Numbered from the stretch's first letter, positions 1 to 5,340 are shown. The stretch: 6,604 nucleotides of DNA from Muribaculaceae bacterium (GCA_009775365.1 VSPM01000110.1:1-6604); one strand, 5' to 3'. The notes: generated by a model from the letters alone, not told the origin. Program-made: numbers and translations.

Positions 1-785
1 TTCTTTTGAGCGTCAAGGGCGATTGCGCTGCATTCAAGATGACCGACCTTGCTCTCCAACGATTTCTTCTCCTTGTCGAGTTTCTTTTTCTCGGTGGAGA
101 GTTCGGCTACATCCCTTTCAAGTCCGGCTTTTTCGCGCTGGCATTGGCGGTAGTATTCGTGTTGGTCGATGTGCCGTGCTTCCGAACCCCGGATACCCCG
201 CTCCAATCCGTATTTTGCCATTGCCTCGGCATAGAGGTCTTGGTAGCGGCTCATCGCCTTGCGCTCCATTATGTCGTCGGCACACAGCCGGGGGCGGTTG
301 GTCGGCTTGGTGCGGTAACGCTTCTTCACCGCCGCCTCCCTCGCCTTCTTCTTTCTCTCGGTGGTGACAATCGGAACGACCGCTATGTGGAGGTGCGGTG
401 TCCGCTCGTCCATGTGCATGGCTGCGCCGACAACATTGTCGCTACCGAATGTGTCACGGACCCACTTGATGTTGTCGGCTATCCATTGGTCGAGTTTTCC
501 GGCGTCGATGATTTTCTGCATACCCTCGTTGTCGGAGGTCATCACCATGTTGAGGCAGCGTACCTGCCGGTCGGAGATTTTCCGGGTTATCCCGGCGTTG
601 GCTATGCGGTGTTCGACAGCCGCCGCAAGCCCGGTTATCCCGTCGGGATACTCGACCAGACCGTAGCGGTTGAGGTGCGTCCGCCCCGGGTCTGCGTTGT
701 CGGGATGGGAGGTGCGCTCGATATGCTTGGCTATCGAGTTCAAAGACGAGTTCGCCTTGATGATGTGGAACACTGCGTAGCTCAT
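1..785 (-). CDS. MobV-family relaxase (Mob/Pre), 3' end beyond window
   Basis: This is a plasmid-mobilization relaxase, which nicks oriT and leads the cut strand into the recipient. I read 261 codons from ATG at 785 without a stop, so the C-terminus lies left of the window. The N-terminus MSYAVFHIIK matches the usual MobV opening. A KHIER segment (residues 20-24) sits where family motif I places its catalytic histidine, so H21 is the likely nucleophile. The metal-binding motif HMDERTPHLH at 124-133 fits the MobV pattern HxDExTPHxH exactly. A KYGLERGIRGSEARH stretch (191-205) is also typical. From about 212 the sequence becomes rich in E and K (a probable coiled coil), as in other Pre/Mob proteins. 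Sampled DNA is about 60% G+C. No clear ribosome binding site precedes the start. The candidate oriT lies about 300 bp upstream, in the expected neighbourhood. Family assignment is firm; the motif I residue is inferred by alignment from memory. Confidence 0.93.
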   Translation of the reverse strand, partial: MSYAVFHIIKANSSLNSIAKHIERTSHPDNADPGRTHLNRYGLVEYPDGITGLAAAVEHRIANAGITRKISDRQVRCLNMVMTSDNEGMQKIIDAGKLDQWIADNIKWVRDTFGSDNVVGAAMHMDERTPHLHIAVVPIVTTERKKKAREAAVKKRYRTKPTNRPRLCADDIMERKAMSRYQDLYAEAMAKYGLERGIRGSEARHIDQHEYYRQCQREKAGLERDVAELSTEKKKLDKEKKSLESKVGHLECSAIALDAQK

Positions 786-852
786 AGGCGAACGAGTTTT
801 TGTTGCGGAGCAATCGGGGTGTACGGCTTCACATTAAGCCGTTCCGGGGTTT

Positions 853-874
853 CCAAAGGGATGTCACCCTTTGG
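853..874. repeat. Perfect 8-bp inverted repeat upstream of relaxase
   Basis: CCAAAGGG (853-860) and CCCTTTGG (867-874) are perfect inverted copies around the 6-nt loop ATGTCA. No T-tract follows on either strand, so a rho-independent terminator is unlikely. It lies 68 bp upstream of the relaxase start, so an operator, an RNA leader hairpin or part of oriT are all possible. Confidence 0.6.
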
Positions 875-938
875 CATATTGGGGATATTTTTAGCGTATC
901 GGAACGATATGCGGCTCGACTTATTGAGCAAACCGAGA

Positions 939-961
939 GCAATGGAATTTATTCCAATTGC
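939..961. repeat. 10-bp inverted repeat with 2-nt spacer
   Basis: GCAATGGAAT (939-948) pairs with ATTCCAATTGC (951-961) across a TT spacer, with one bulged A. The near-absence of a loop suits a cruciform or protein-binding site better than an RNA hairpin. Confidence 0.5.
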
Positions 962-989
962 CGAGGTGCAGCCAATAAAGGCGGAGCAA

Positions 990-1015
990 AAATTCCCTAA
1001 TATGCTAAGGAATTT
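990..1015. repeat. 7-bp inverted repeat AAATTCC/GGAATTT
   Basis: AAATTCC (990-996) and GGAATTT (1009-1015) are perfect inverted copies. Two further inner pairs form after one mismatch. No T-tract follows. Confidence 0.4.
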
Positions 1016-1032
1016 CCCGCATGGCTGTAATT

Positions 1033-1052
1033 TCCGTGCGCGGCAGCACGGA
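1033..1052. repeat. GC-rich 7-bp inverted repeat
   Basis: TCCGTGC (1033-1039) and GCACGGA (1046-1052) are perfect arms around the loop GCGGCA. Outer AATT tracts (1029-1032 and 1056-1059) could extend the stem past a 3-nt bulge. It lies 38 bp from the candidate oriT core. Confidence 0.5.
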
Positions 1053-1089
1053 TGGAATTGCTCCCCAAACGAGGGTCGCAGGGCGGCAG

Positions 1090-1117
1090 ACCACTGTAAC
1101 GGGTATAGTGGTATACC
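1090..1117. other. oriT: Candidate origin of transfer (oriT) core for MobV relaxase
   Basis: Two overlapping inverted repeats are seen. GGTATA (1102-1107) and TATACC (1112-1117) flank the 4-nt loop GTGG. ACCACTGTA (1090-1098) and TATAGTGGT (1104-1112) form a 9-bp stem with one G-T pair around the loop ACGGG. The two cannot form together. The MobV prototype pMV158 has a nic region with similar layout, where GTATA and TATAC arms flank a GTGTGT loop that contains the nick. Here TATAGTG-GTATAC is very close, with a loop two bases shorter. One caution: the similarity is on the plus strand while the relaxase is on the minus strand, which I recall as the opposite relation to pMV158. The call is by analogy, and no nick position is claimed. 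Confidence 0.5.
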
Positions 1118-1163
1118 GAGAAAAAAACTTGATTTCATCATTTCAAATTTAGGGATAACCCCG

Positions 1164-1220
1164 TGGCACTTTCGGCATTTTGGCACAATCGCCCGTGAGG
1201 GTGAAAATGCCAAAGTGCCA
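1164..1220. repeat. Long 17-bp inverted repeat downstream of DUF3987 gene
   Basis: TGGCACTTTCGGCATTTT (1164-1181) pairs with AAAATGCCAAAGTGCCA (1204-1220) over 17 base pairs with a single bulged C at 1173. The 22-nt loop contains a smaller CCC/GGG hairpin (1192-1201). It begins 18 bp after the DUF3987 stop codon. No T-tract follows, so a classical terminator is not supported. A relaxosome binding site, or a structure that separates transcription of the DUF3987 gene from the relaxase gene, are options. Confidence 0.65.
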
Positions 1221-1238
1221 AAAATGTCAAGGGTAAAT

Positions 1239-2585
1239 TTAGAATTTTGTGTATGTGCCGTGGCTGTCGCGCGAGAAGAAAACGCCCCGTTTTTCACGCA
1301 GGAAACGTTTGAATGTCCGTTCCGGCATTCCGTTTTTGGAGGCGATGGCAACGCCCTCGGCGGTGGTGAACGTGTCGGGCAGTTCCGACATCACGGCAAG
1401 CTGCACATCGATCAAACCGTCCTCGCCGATTATGCACTGCACCTTTGCGGCTGTCACGCGGAAATACTCCGTCAGCCGGATTGAACGCTCGACGGTGGCG
1501 GTGTCTATCGCCTTTTTCTTCTTTGCCCCGGTAGCCCAATCCGCAACAGCCAGCAGGAGGCAGAACCTTACGGCATAGATTTCGAGTTTGCTCGCTATGG
1601 CGGTCTGCGTGTCGCTTTCATCGGCGTTGCATTTGTCGGTGTACTCGTTCTGCCATTTTACAAGGCGGTCGAACGCTTCAGATGCAAACAGCACATTCTC
1701 CGGAATTATATTGCCGTTGGTATCGGTTGCCGGAACAATATCCGTCAGCTTGGAGATTATCTCACGCCATGCCGCAACGATGTCGAATGAGGGTGTTTTT
1801 CTCTCGCTGTTCCATTTCACTTTGGATTGGTCGTCCGGCACGACAAAGAGGAAACGCTCCATGAAGCCGTTGGCGTTGCGGTTTCCGGCGGCGAGTTCGC
1901 CCAGCACTTTGGGCTGGATCGTACCGATGACGCACAGGAACGGATTGGCGATGAACACACCGCTCTGACTGCTCTTGCGGTCGGACATGGCTACCTTGTG
2001 GTTGAACACCGACATCCAGAACTCCGATTCGGAGCCGTTGTTGTAGCGGTTGAAGTTCTTGAACCATGCGGCGAGTTCGTCGGCATAGAGGCACAGCCCC
2101 CTCGGATTTTCCGAGAGTATGCGGTGGACTGCCTCCGGGGTTACATCCTGCATGGTGAACCGTATGCGCCTCGGCTCTGCCGGGTTGGTGTCGTAGCCGT
2201 TGGCGGCTCTCTCTTTCGGCGGCAGCTCCATTGCCGCCCCGTAGCGTTTCATCGCCTCGTTGAAGATTGCCGACTGCTCCGCGTCGAAATCAATCAACGG
2301 CTGCATGGCGAAGCTCAAAGGGTGGCTCTTGTTCGCTCCGGGGCGACCTACAAGTGCGACGAAAAGAATGCAGTATTCCTGCCAACCGTCCATGTGTTCG
2401 ACCTTGTGGGTGTTCCCTATCGTTGCCGCCATAGCCGTGAGCATGGACATGGCGAGATAGTCTTTCGGAAATCCGAGTACGGCGTTTGCCTCCGTTACAA
2501 TATCGCGCATTTTCTTGGGCAGCACGTCAAGCGGAAAGGGGTTGCCGGGTGTGTTCCTCTTTTCGGCGGGTTCTTCCTTTTTCAT
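1239..2585 (-). CDS. DUF3987 P-loop protein of mobilizable element (primase/helicase-like)
   Basis: This is a 448-residue DUF3987 protein of the kind common in Bacteroidales mobilizable and conjugative elements, next to an excisionase-like HTH gene and a relaxase gene. Its biochemical role is not established to my knowledge; an ATP-dependent role in element DNA replication or processing is inferred. The P-loop GRPGANKS (residues 80-87) has N where classical Walker A has G, the form I remember for Bacteroidetes members. A Walker B-like LCLYADE ends in D169-E170. NPFLCVIGTIQP (214-225) fits a sensor 1 strand, and NGFMERFLFVVP (239-250) is another conserved-looking block. The C-terminal 80 residues probably form a small winged-helix-like tail. 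The ATG overlaps the stop of the upstream HTH gene as ATGA, implying translational coupling and fixing this start. Sampled G+C is above 50%. The gene is intact. Confidence 0.88.
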   Translation of the reverse strand: MKKEEPAEKRNTPGNPFPLDVLPKKMRDIVTEANAVLGFPKDYLAMSMLTAMAATIGNTHKVEHMDGWQEYCILFVALVGRPGANKSHPLSFAMQPLIDFDAEQSAIFNEAMKRYGAAMELPPKERAANGYDTNPAEPRRIRFTMQDVTPEAVHRILSENPRGLCLYADELAAWFKNFNRYNNGSESEFWMSVFNHKVAMSDRKSSQSGVFIANPFLCVIGTIQPKVLGELAAGNRNANGFMERFLFVVPDDQSKVKWNSERKTPSFDIVAAWREIISKLTDIVPATDTNGNIIPENVLFASEAFDRLVKWQNEYTDKCNADESDTQTAIASKLEIYAVRFCLLLAVADWATGAKKKKAIDTATVERSIRLTEYFRVTAAKVQCIIGEDGLIDVQLAVMSELPDTFTTAEGVAIASKNGMPERTFKRFLREKRGVFFSRDSHGTYTKF

Positions 2586-3007
2586 CGCTTACCCCCTTTC
2601 TGCGCTACGGTGGTGGGTACAAGCACCCCGACGGCGTTACTGTCTATGAGCCGTGATTCAGCCCATTCGAGCAGCTGCGATTTCTTGAAATGGAGTTTTC
2701 GCCCGAATTTCTGGAACGGCACTGTTCCCGCACTCGTTTCCTTGTAAAGTTGCCCTCTCTTTATGGGGTAGCCGTTGGCGTTGAGCAGTTCCAACGCCCC
2801 TTTCATGTCGAGCGATTCACAATCGGGCTGCGTTGCGGTTTGATTTGTATTTGAAGAAGTAGCTTCTTTCTCGGCGAGGTATTCCTCTACCGACCCCTTT
2901 ACGAGAAGTTTGAGGACTTCGACGAAGGGGAGGTGTAAAAAGTCAGTCATGTTCATTGTGGATGTGGATGTTTTAGTGGGTTGGATGAGGTTTAGCGCAT
3001 CGGGCAT
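2582..3007 (-). CDS. Excisionase-like helix-turn-helix DNA-binding protein
   Basis: This is a 141-residue protein with an HTH_17/excisionase-type domain at about residues 67-120. It shows the order 'MKGALELLN', a recognition-helix region 'KRGQLYKETSAG', 'VPFQKFGRKLHF' as the wing, and a closing helix 'KKSQLLEWAES'. The N-terminal part has a short helical motif (DFLHLPFVEVLKLLVKGSVEEY) followed by a polar linker rich in T, N and S. In such elements the protein usually sits just before a DUF3987 gene and may regulate it, or help the recombinase excise the element; which applies here is inference. The start is uncertain: ATG at 3007 gives the longest form, but ATGs at 2956 and 2950 are also in frame, and 2950 removes a low-complexity T/S leader. 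None has a Shine-Dalgarno sequence. It overlaps the next gene by four bases. An 8-bp palindrome CGTTAACG (3028-3035) just upstream is a possible operator. Confidence 0.83.
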   Translation of the reverse strand: MPDALNLIQPTKTSTSTMNMTDFLHLPFVEVLKLLVKGSVEEYLAEKEATSSNTNQTATQPDCESLDMKGALELLNANGYPIKRGQLYKETSAGTVPFQKFGRKLHFKKSQLLEWAESRLIDSNAVGVLVPTTVAQKGGKR

Positions 3008-3233
3008 GGGATTTTACGGGTTGAAAACGTTAACGGTATCATCATACTGATGTTGGGGTGTTGTCATTGGGTTAATAATAATTTTGCCTCGCAGCCCATG
3101 ACTACACCCGGAGGGATAAGGCTGGTCGGCGGTTGATAATGTTTCGGACAACTGTCCTCTAATCTGCAAACGGCGAAACCGAATGATATACTTTCTACTC
3201 CAATGCACAGATACCGCCCCGGGATATAAGGCA

Positions 3234-3284
3234 ATAACGGTGCTTACCGGTTATCGGCAATGGCTATCGCCATTGATAACGGTG
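3234..3284 (+). repeat. Paired ATAACGGTG direct repeats, 42 bp apart
   Basis: ATAACGGTG occurs at 3234-3242 and 3276-3284. The start-to-start distance of 42 bp equals about four helical turns. A third shorter copy, TAACGGT, is at 3031-3037. Repeats on one helix face suggest protein-binding sites (HTH protein, recombinase accessory sites, or iterons), but no partner can be named. Confidence 0.4.
3247..3282. repeat. Long imperfect stem-loop
   Basis: CAATGGC (3258-3264) and GCCATTG (3269-3275) form a perfect 7-bp stem with tetraloop TATC. Seven further outer pairs (CCG-TTAT with ATAACGG) form after small bulges (CGG at 3255-3257 and one G). The right arm overlaps the second ATAACGGTG repeat. 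Confidence 0.45.
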
Positions 3285-3354
3285 TAATTTATACGGGCAT
3301 ATCAGTGTTTCGCCCTTTCGCAAGGGTGCGGTGGCAGAGGGGGCACACCGATGT

Positions 3355-3379
3355 CGCTACAATCTCCGTAGCGGTTTTA
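3355..3379 (+). terminator. Weak terminator-like hairpin, plus strand
   Basis: CGCTAC (3355-3360) and GTAGCG (3368-3373) form a perfect stem around AATCTCC, followed on the plus strand by GTTTTAA. The stem is short and the T-run has only four bases. No plus-strand gene is established upstream, so its job is unclear. Confidence 0.25.
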
Positions 3380-3664
3380 ATCGGTGAGTCCGGCACGTCG
3401 GCTGCCAATGCTCCATTACTCAAACAAGGAAATCTCCGCGATGGTTCGCCGTGTCCGGCTTTGTCCGAGATGTTCCGCAGTGTGTCCTGCTTTTTCTTTT
3501 CGGCGGTCGTTTCCTTGTCGGCGCGACGAAATTACAACCCCGACACGGAATATCCAAACTTTCATCACCTTGCGACTTGCATTGACTAACGGCTGACTGA
3601 AATCGGCTAATCCTCTGCCCGGATTGCTATATTAAGTTACAAAAATTTTTCGGGATTTGCAAAA

Positions 3665-4108
3665 TTATTTAATTCCCAAATCGAGCAAGGCGTTTATTTC
3701 TGTGTAATTGTGGTAATCATATACCCAATTGTTGTCTATATAAGTTCTACCTCTTACATCAAATTTCCCAATTTGGAATTTATAGCCCCATATCCCTTTG
3801 ATGAAAAAAATTCCATTCAAAAAGTCACATAAATATTGAGTCCTATTTATGTCAAATTCAAATTCTGGCCCCTCATAACCAATTAAATGCCAATCCTCCC
3901 CGCTGCTATCTGTCGTAAGTCTATTTATATATTCCCTCAATAAGGTTTTCACATCTTCCGGCAATGGAAAAATATTGTCAGCATAAATTGTTTCAATCAA
4001 TTTTTTCACATTGCATAAGATATAACCGTCCTCGCCTGAATTCGCTATGGAATTTCCATAAATAGAGGTGTAACCGACTTCAATATTAATTATTTTCTCC
4101 TGATTCAT
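3665..4108 (-). CDS. Unknown 147-residue AT-rich cargo protein, last gene of cargo operon
   Basis: I do not recognise this protein. It is 147 residues, acidic and aromatic-rich, with no signal peptide or membrane segment, so it is probably cytoplasmic. It carries a YTEINALLDLGI tail, an EDWHLIGYEGPEFEFDI central segment and a FDVRGRTYIDNNWVYDYHNY block with many Y and W residues. The single-domain size and acidic, aromatic character recall immunity proteins of polymorphic toxin systems, but that is a resemblance only. ATG at 4108 has a weak AGGA 12 nt upstream. It starts 25 nt after the stop of the membrane protein gene, so the two are probably co-transcribed. A sampled 60-base stretch is 30% G+C, against about 50% in the acetyltransferase gene and about 60% in the relaxase gene, which suggests separate acquisition. 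No clear terminator follows; an AAAAATTTTT palindrome lies just downstream (near 3650). Confidence 0.75.
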   Translation of the reverse strand: MNQEKIINIEVGYTSIYGNSIANSGEDGYILCNVKKLIETIYADNIFPLPEDVKTLLREYINRLTTDSSGEDWHLIGYEGPEFEFDINRTQYLCDFLNGIFFIKGIWGYKFQIGKFDVRGRTYIDNNWVYDYHNYTEINALLDLGIK

Positions 4109-4133
4109 GAAGATATATCCTATATTTCAATGT

Positions 4134-4517
4134 TTAATGATTAAAATTCTTCATCCTAACAATCAAGGTGTCATTTCCGACAATAAACTTAATTATATTG
4201 GATTTAGCTTCTTTTTGAACAATGGCAGAACCTTTTTTCTTTTCTGGCAATAATGATGAACCACCGCAAAATTCCAATATACGAGAATTTACCATATTCT
4301 CTGGAAAAAAACAGTAATCTTGCTTGTCAATTAGTCTAATACCTATATTGTGCCACCTATCTACTTGTATTGGGCTGTTATTTGACAATTCACAGCTAAA
4401 AGTCTGATATTGACTCTGATTTCTTTGATATAATGAGCATATAATATACAACACAAATAACCCGGCAAAGACAATAAAAGCTATAAGCCATTTTCGTTTT
4501 ATTGTTAGCTTACCCAT
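4134..4517 (-). CDS. Unknown 127-residue membrane-anchored protein
   Basis: I do not recognise this protein. ATG at 4517 gives 127 residues. A short basic N-terminus (KLTIKRKW) is followed by one hydrophobic helix at about 10-30, then a polar domain of about 95 residues that should lie in the periplasm by the positive-inside rule. The Cys in 'YIIC' (27) does not fit a lipobox, because I replaces G/A/S at -1. Three cysteines remain in the outer domain (42, 69, 84), so one disulfide is possible. The frame stays open upstream to an ATG at 4676, but those 53 residues overlap the acetyltransferase gene and look like a shadow, so I chose 4517, 16 nt after the acetyltransferase stop. A sampled 60-base stretch is 27% G+C. 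Small membrane-tethered immunity proteins or effector subunits are possible roles, but nothing in the sequence decides. Confidence 0.72.
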   Translation of the reverse strand: MGKLTIKRKWLIAFIVFAGLFVLYIICSLYQRNQSQYQTFSCELSNNSPIQVDRWHNIGIRLIDKQDYCFFPENMVNSRILEFCGGSSLLPEKKKGSAIVQKEAKSNIIKFIVGNDTLIVRMKNFNH

Positions 4518-4533
4518 AGGCAACGAGAAAAAA

Positions 4534-5067
4534 TTAATCCGGGAAGTTAATAAGGTCGAAATACATCGCCCTCGTAGGAGAATGTTTATCTTTCTCTGAA
4601 AGGAACATAAAGCCGCATTTCTCATAGAACGGCACGGCTGCGGCGTATGCGTCAACCGTGATGAAACGGCAAGCACTTCGGCGCATAGTGGCGAAAATAT
4701 GCTTTACTTGCAGGAGAATCGCCCTGCCTATCTGCTTTCCGGCATAGTCTTTCGAGATGGCAAGACGACCGATTTTAACTGCCGGATATTCCTTGCGCCG
4801 TTTGGAGTTAGCTACGCGGCGGTTAAGACGGTTCCACAGTTTCTTCTCATCGGGGTCAAAAACAATCTTGTCGTTTAGCAGGCTGTAATAAGCAACGGTC
4901 TTGTCCGCCTCGTTATCTTCGAGCAGATAGGTCAACGCCATCATCGACTTGTAGTAGTTGACAGCATCGGAAATTAAAAAGTCATTCAAATCGGCATCGC
5001 CGCAATCGAATGACTTTATCCGTGTATCGGCATCTATCTGCCGGAAAGTGAATTTGTCAAAGTCCAT
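4534..5067 (-). CDS. GNAT-family N-acetyltransferase, toxin-like (TacT/AtaT-type)
   Basis: This is a 177-residue acetyltransferase of the GNAT fold. The N-terminal FDCGDADLNDFL (20-31) resembles the 'FxCGxxxLxxFL' opening of GNAT toxins such as TacT and AtaT, which acetylate charged tRNA and stop translation. The acetyl-CoA loop (motif A) is IGRLAISKDYAGKQIGRA at 99-116, preceded by the usual beta-4 strand. FYEKCGF (147-153) supplies the conserved tyrosine (Y148) in the place of the catalytic tyrosine of TacT-like toxins. Length is slightly above the 160-175 usual for the group. It starts 2 nt after the stop of a 52-residue gene, the antitoxin-first order of type II toxin-antitoxin pairs. Toxicity and tRNA as substrate are inferred from the family; a plain metabolic GNAT is the alternative. 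All expected residues are present, so the gene looks functional. Confidence 0.87.
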   Translation of the reverse strand: MDFDKFTFRQIDADTRIKSFDCGDADLNDFLISDAVNYYKSMMALTYLLEDNEADKTVAYYSLLNDKIVFDPDEKKLWNRLNRRVANSKRRKEYPAVKIGRLAISKDYAGKQIGRAILLQVKHIFATMRRSACRFITVDAYAAAVPFYEKCGFMFLSEKDKHSPTRAMYFDLINFPD

Positions 5068-5069
5068 AA

Positions 5070-5228
5070 TTACATCGGGAATGTGCTTATGGCTTTGAAC
5101 GCCTCATACGCCTTTCTCGCCGCTTCCTTTTCAGCCTTGCTGACGGGAGCGGGATTCGCCATTCTCTTGGCGAAATTCTCAGCGTCCTTGCCCCTTAATA
5201 CGGGGGTTTCTTTGATAGGTCGTGCCAT
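5070..5228 (-). CDS. Small 52-residue protein, probable antitoxin of the GNAT pair
   Basis: This is a 52-codon gene beginning MARPIKETPVLRGKDAENF and ending in TAA. The first part is basic with prolines; residues 30-47 (SKAEKEAARKAYEAFKAI) should form one amphipathic helix that could clasp the toxin. It does not look like the DUF1778 ribbon-helix-helix antitoxins usually paired with TacT/AtaT. Small genes of this MAxPIKETP type ahead of GNAT genes are familiar to me from Bacteroidetes, though I cannot name a family. Support for a real gene is strong. A perfect AAAGGAG (5242-5236) sits 7 nt before ATG, unusual in this phylum. A TATATTTG promoter motif lies upstream, and the acetyltransferase gene starts 2 nt after the stop. 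Function is inferred from position only. Confidence 0.8.
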   Translation of the reverse strand: MARPIKETPVLRGKDAENFAKRMANPAPVSKAEKEAARKAYEAFKAISTFPM

Positions 5229-5235
5229 GTCTGTA

Positions 5236-5242
5236 CTCCTTT
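5236..5242 (-). promoter_or_regulatory. Strong Shine-Dalgarno of the putative antitoxin gene
   Basis: AAAGGAG on the minus strand ends 7 nt before the ATG at 5228. It fixes this start and is notable because other genes here lack such a site. It would favour high antitoxin synthesis over the acetyltransferase, which has no space for its own site. Confidence 0.7.
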
Positions 5243-5258
5243 GTTGTTTATTAGATTA

Positions 5259-5266
5259 CAAATATA
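5259..5266 (-). promoter_or_regulatory. Bacteroidetes -7 promoter motif for the cargo operon
   Basis: TATATTTG on the minus strand matches the Bacteroidetes sigma-ABfr -7 consensus TAnnTTTG exactly and lies 30 nt ahead of the antitoxin ATG, a suitable leader length. I see no clear TTTG at the -33 spacing. It probably drives the antitoxin, acetyltransferase and the two genes after them. Confidence 0.55.
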
Positions 5267-5306
5267 CAACAAATTTCTGATATATAGAGTTGTTAAGTTG
5301 AGAAAT

Positions 5307-5326
5307 CTTGCAACCTTGATTGCAAG
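5307..5326. repeat. Perfect 7-bp inverted repeat upstream of the toxin-antitoxin promoter
   Basis: CTTGCAA (5307-5313) and TTGCAAG (5320-5326) are perfect inverted arms around CCTTGA. It sits about 40 bp upstream of the -7 motif. An operator for autoregulation is plausible. No T-run follows on either strand, which argues against a terminator. Confidence 0.45.
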
Positions 5327-5340
5327 TATGCTGTGAGAGG

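Larger units (their letters stand above)
786..1238. other. Hairpin-dense non-coding spacer between DUF3987 gene and relaxase gene
   Basis: This 453-bp stretch has no convincing gene. Open frames crossing it on both strands are extensions of frames overlapping the flanking genes. It carries at least six inverted repeats, listed separately: 853-874, 939-961, 990-1015, 1033-1052, 1090-1117 and 1164-1220. GGAATT occurs three times (944, 1009 and 1054). A TAAATTTG at 1151-1144 on the minus strand matches the Bacteroidetes -7 motif TAnnTTTG and could drive the relaxase through a long structured leader, but I find no matching -33 element. The position upstream of a MobV gene suggests the whole block is the oriT region. 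Confidence 0.6.
3008..3664. other. 657-bp block without a convincing gene; repeats and small competing frames
   Basis: This block separates the cargo operon from the mobilization module. It holds three exact direct copies of TAACGGT (3031-3037, 3235-3241, 3277-3283). Inverted repeats are at 3040-3052 (CATCA/TGATG), 3146-3157 (GGACA/TGTCC, enclosed by GTTTCG 3141-3146 and CGAAAC 3174-3179), 3247-3282, 3312-3326 and 3355-3373. Several small frames overlap each other. A minus-strand ATG frame (3565-3416) encodes 49 arginine-rich residues starting MKVWIFRVGVV. A second minus frame is open for 80 codons (3531-3289) but has no start until its last four codons; it ends with a CPLCH zinc-ribbon-like motif. 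A 64-codon minus frame (3208-3014) and a 109-codon plus frame (3260-3589) also exist. Because so many frames are open at once, none is convincing. Regulatory or structured RNA, or a decayed gene, are all compatible. Confidence 0.45.

Noticed and set aside
454..813. 119-codon minus-strand frame overlapping the relaxase
   Set aside because: It is an alternate frame of the relaxase gene with an arginine-rich, low-information protein.
782..1351. 189-codon minus-strand frame spanning the spacer
   Set aside because: It overlaps the DUF3987 3' end in another frame and runs through hairpins. Cys/Pro/Ser-rich composition and no recognisable domain make it unlikely.
6..1484. 492-codon plus-strand open frame
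   Set aside because: It lies opposite the relaxase and the DUF3987 C-terminus and crosses the hairpin-rich spacer. The relaxase reading carries clear MobV motifs; this one shows no domain and reflects GC-rich codon bias.
1827..2747. 306-codon plus-strand frame
   Set aside because: It is antisense to the DUF3987 and HTH genes, both of which have family motifs.
3260..3589. 109-codon plus-strand frame in the 657-bp block
   Set aside because: No domain, no start signal, and it is antisense to equally open minus frames, so no frame can be preferred.
4518..4676. N-terminal extension of the membrane protein to ATG 4676
   Set aside because: It overlaps the acetyltransferase C-terminus, including its FYEKCGF motif region, and translates to a Ser/Arg/Leu-rich shadow. 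The ATG at 4517 directly before the membrane helix fits better.
5083..5280. 65-codon plus-strand frame over the antitoxin gene
   Set aside because: It is the reverse of the 52-codon gene, which has a promoter motif, Shine-Dalgarno and coupling to the acetyltransferase.
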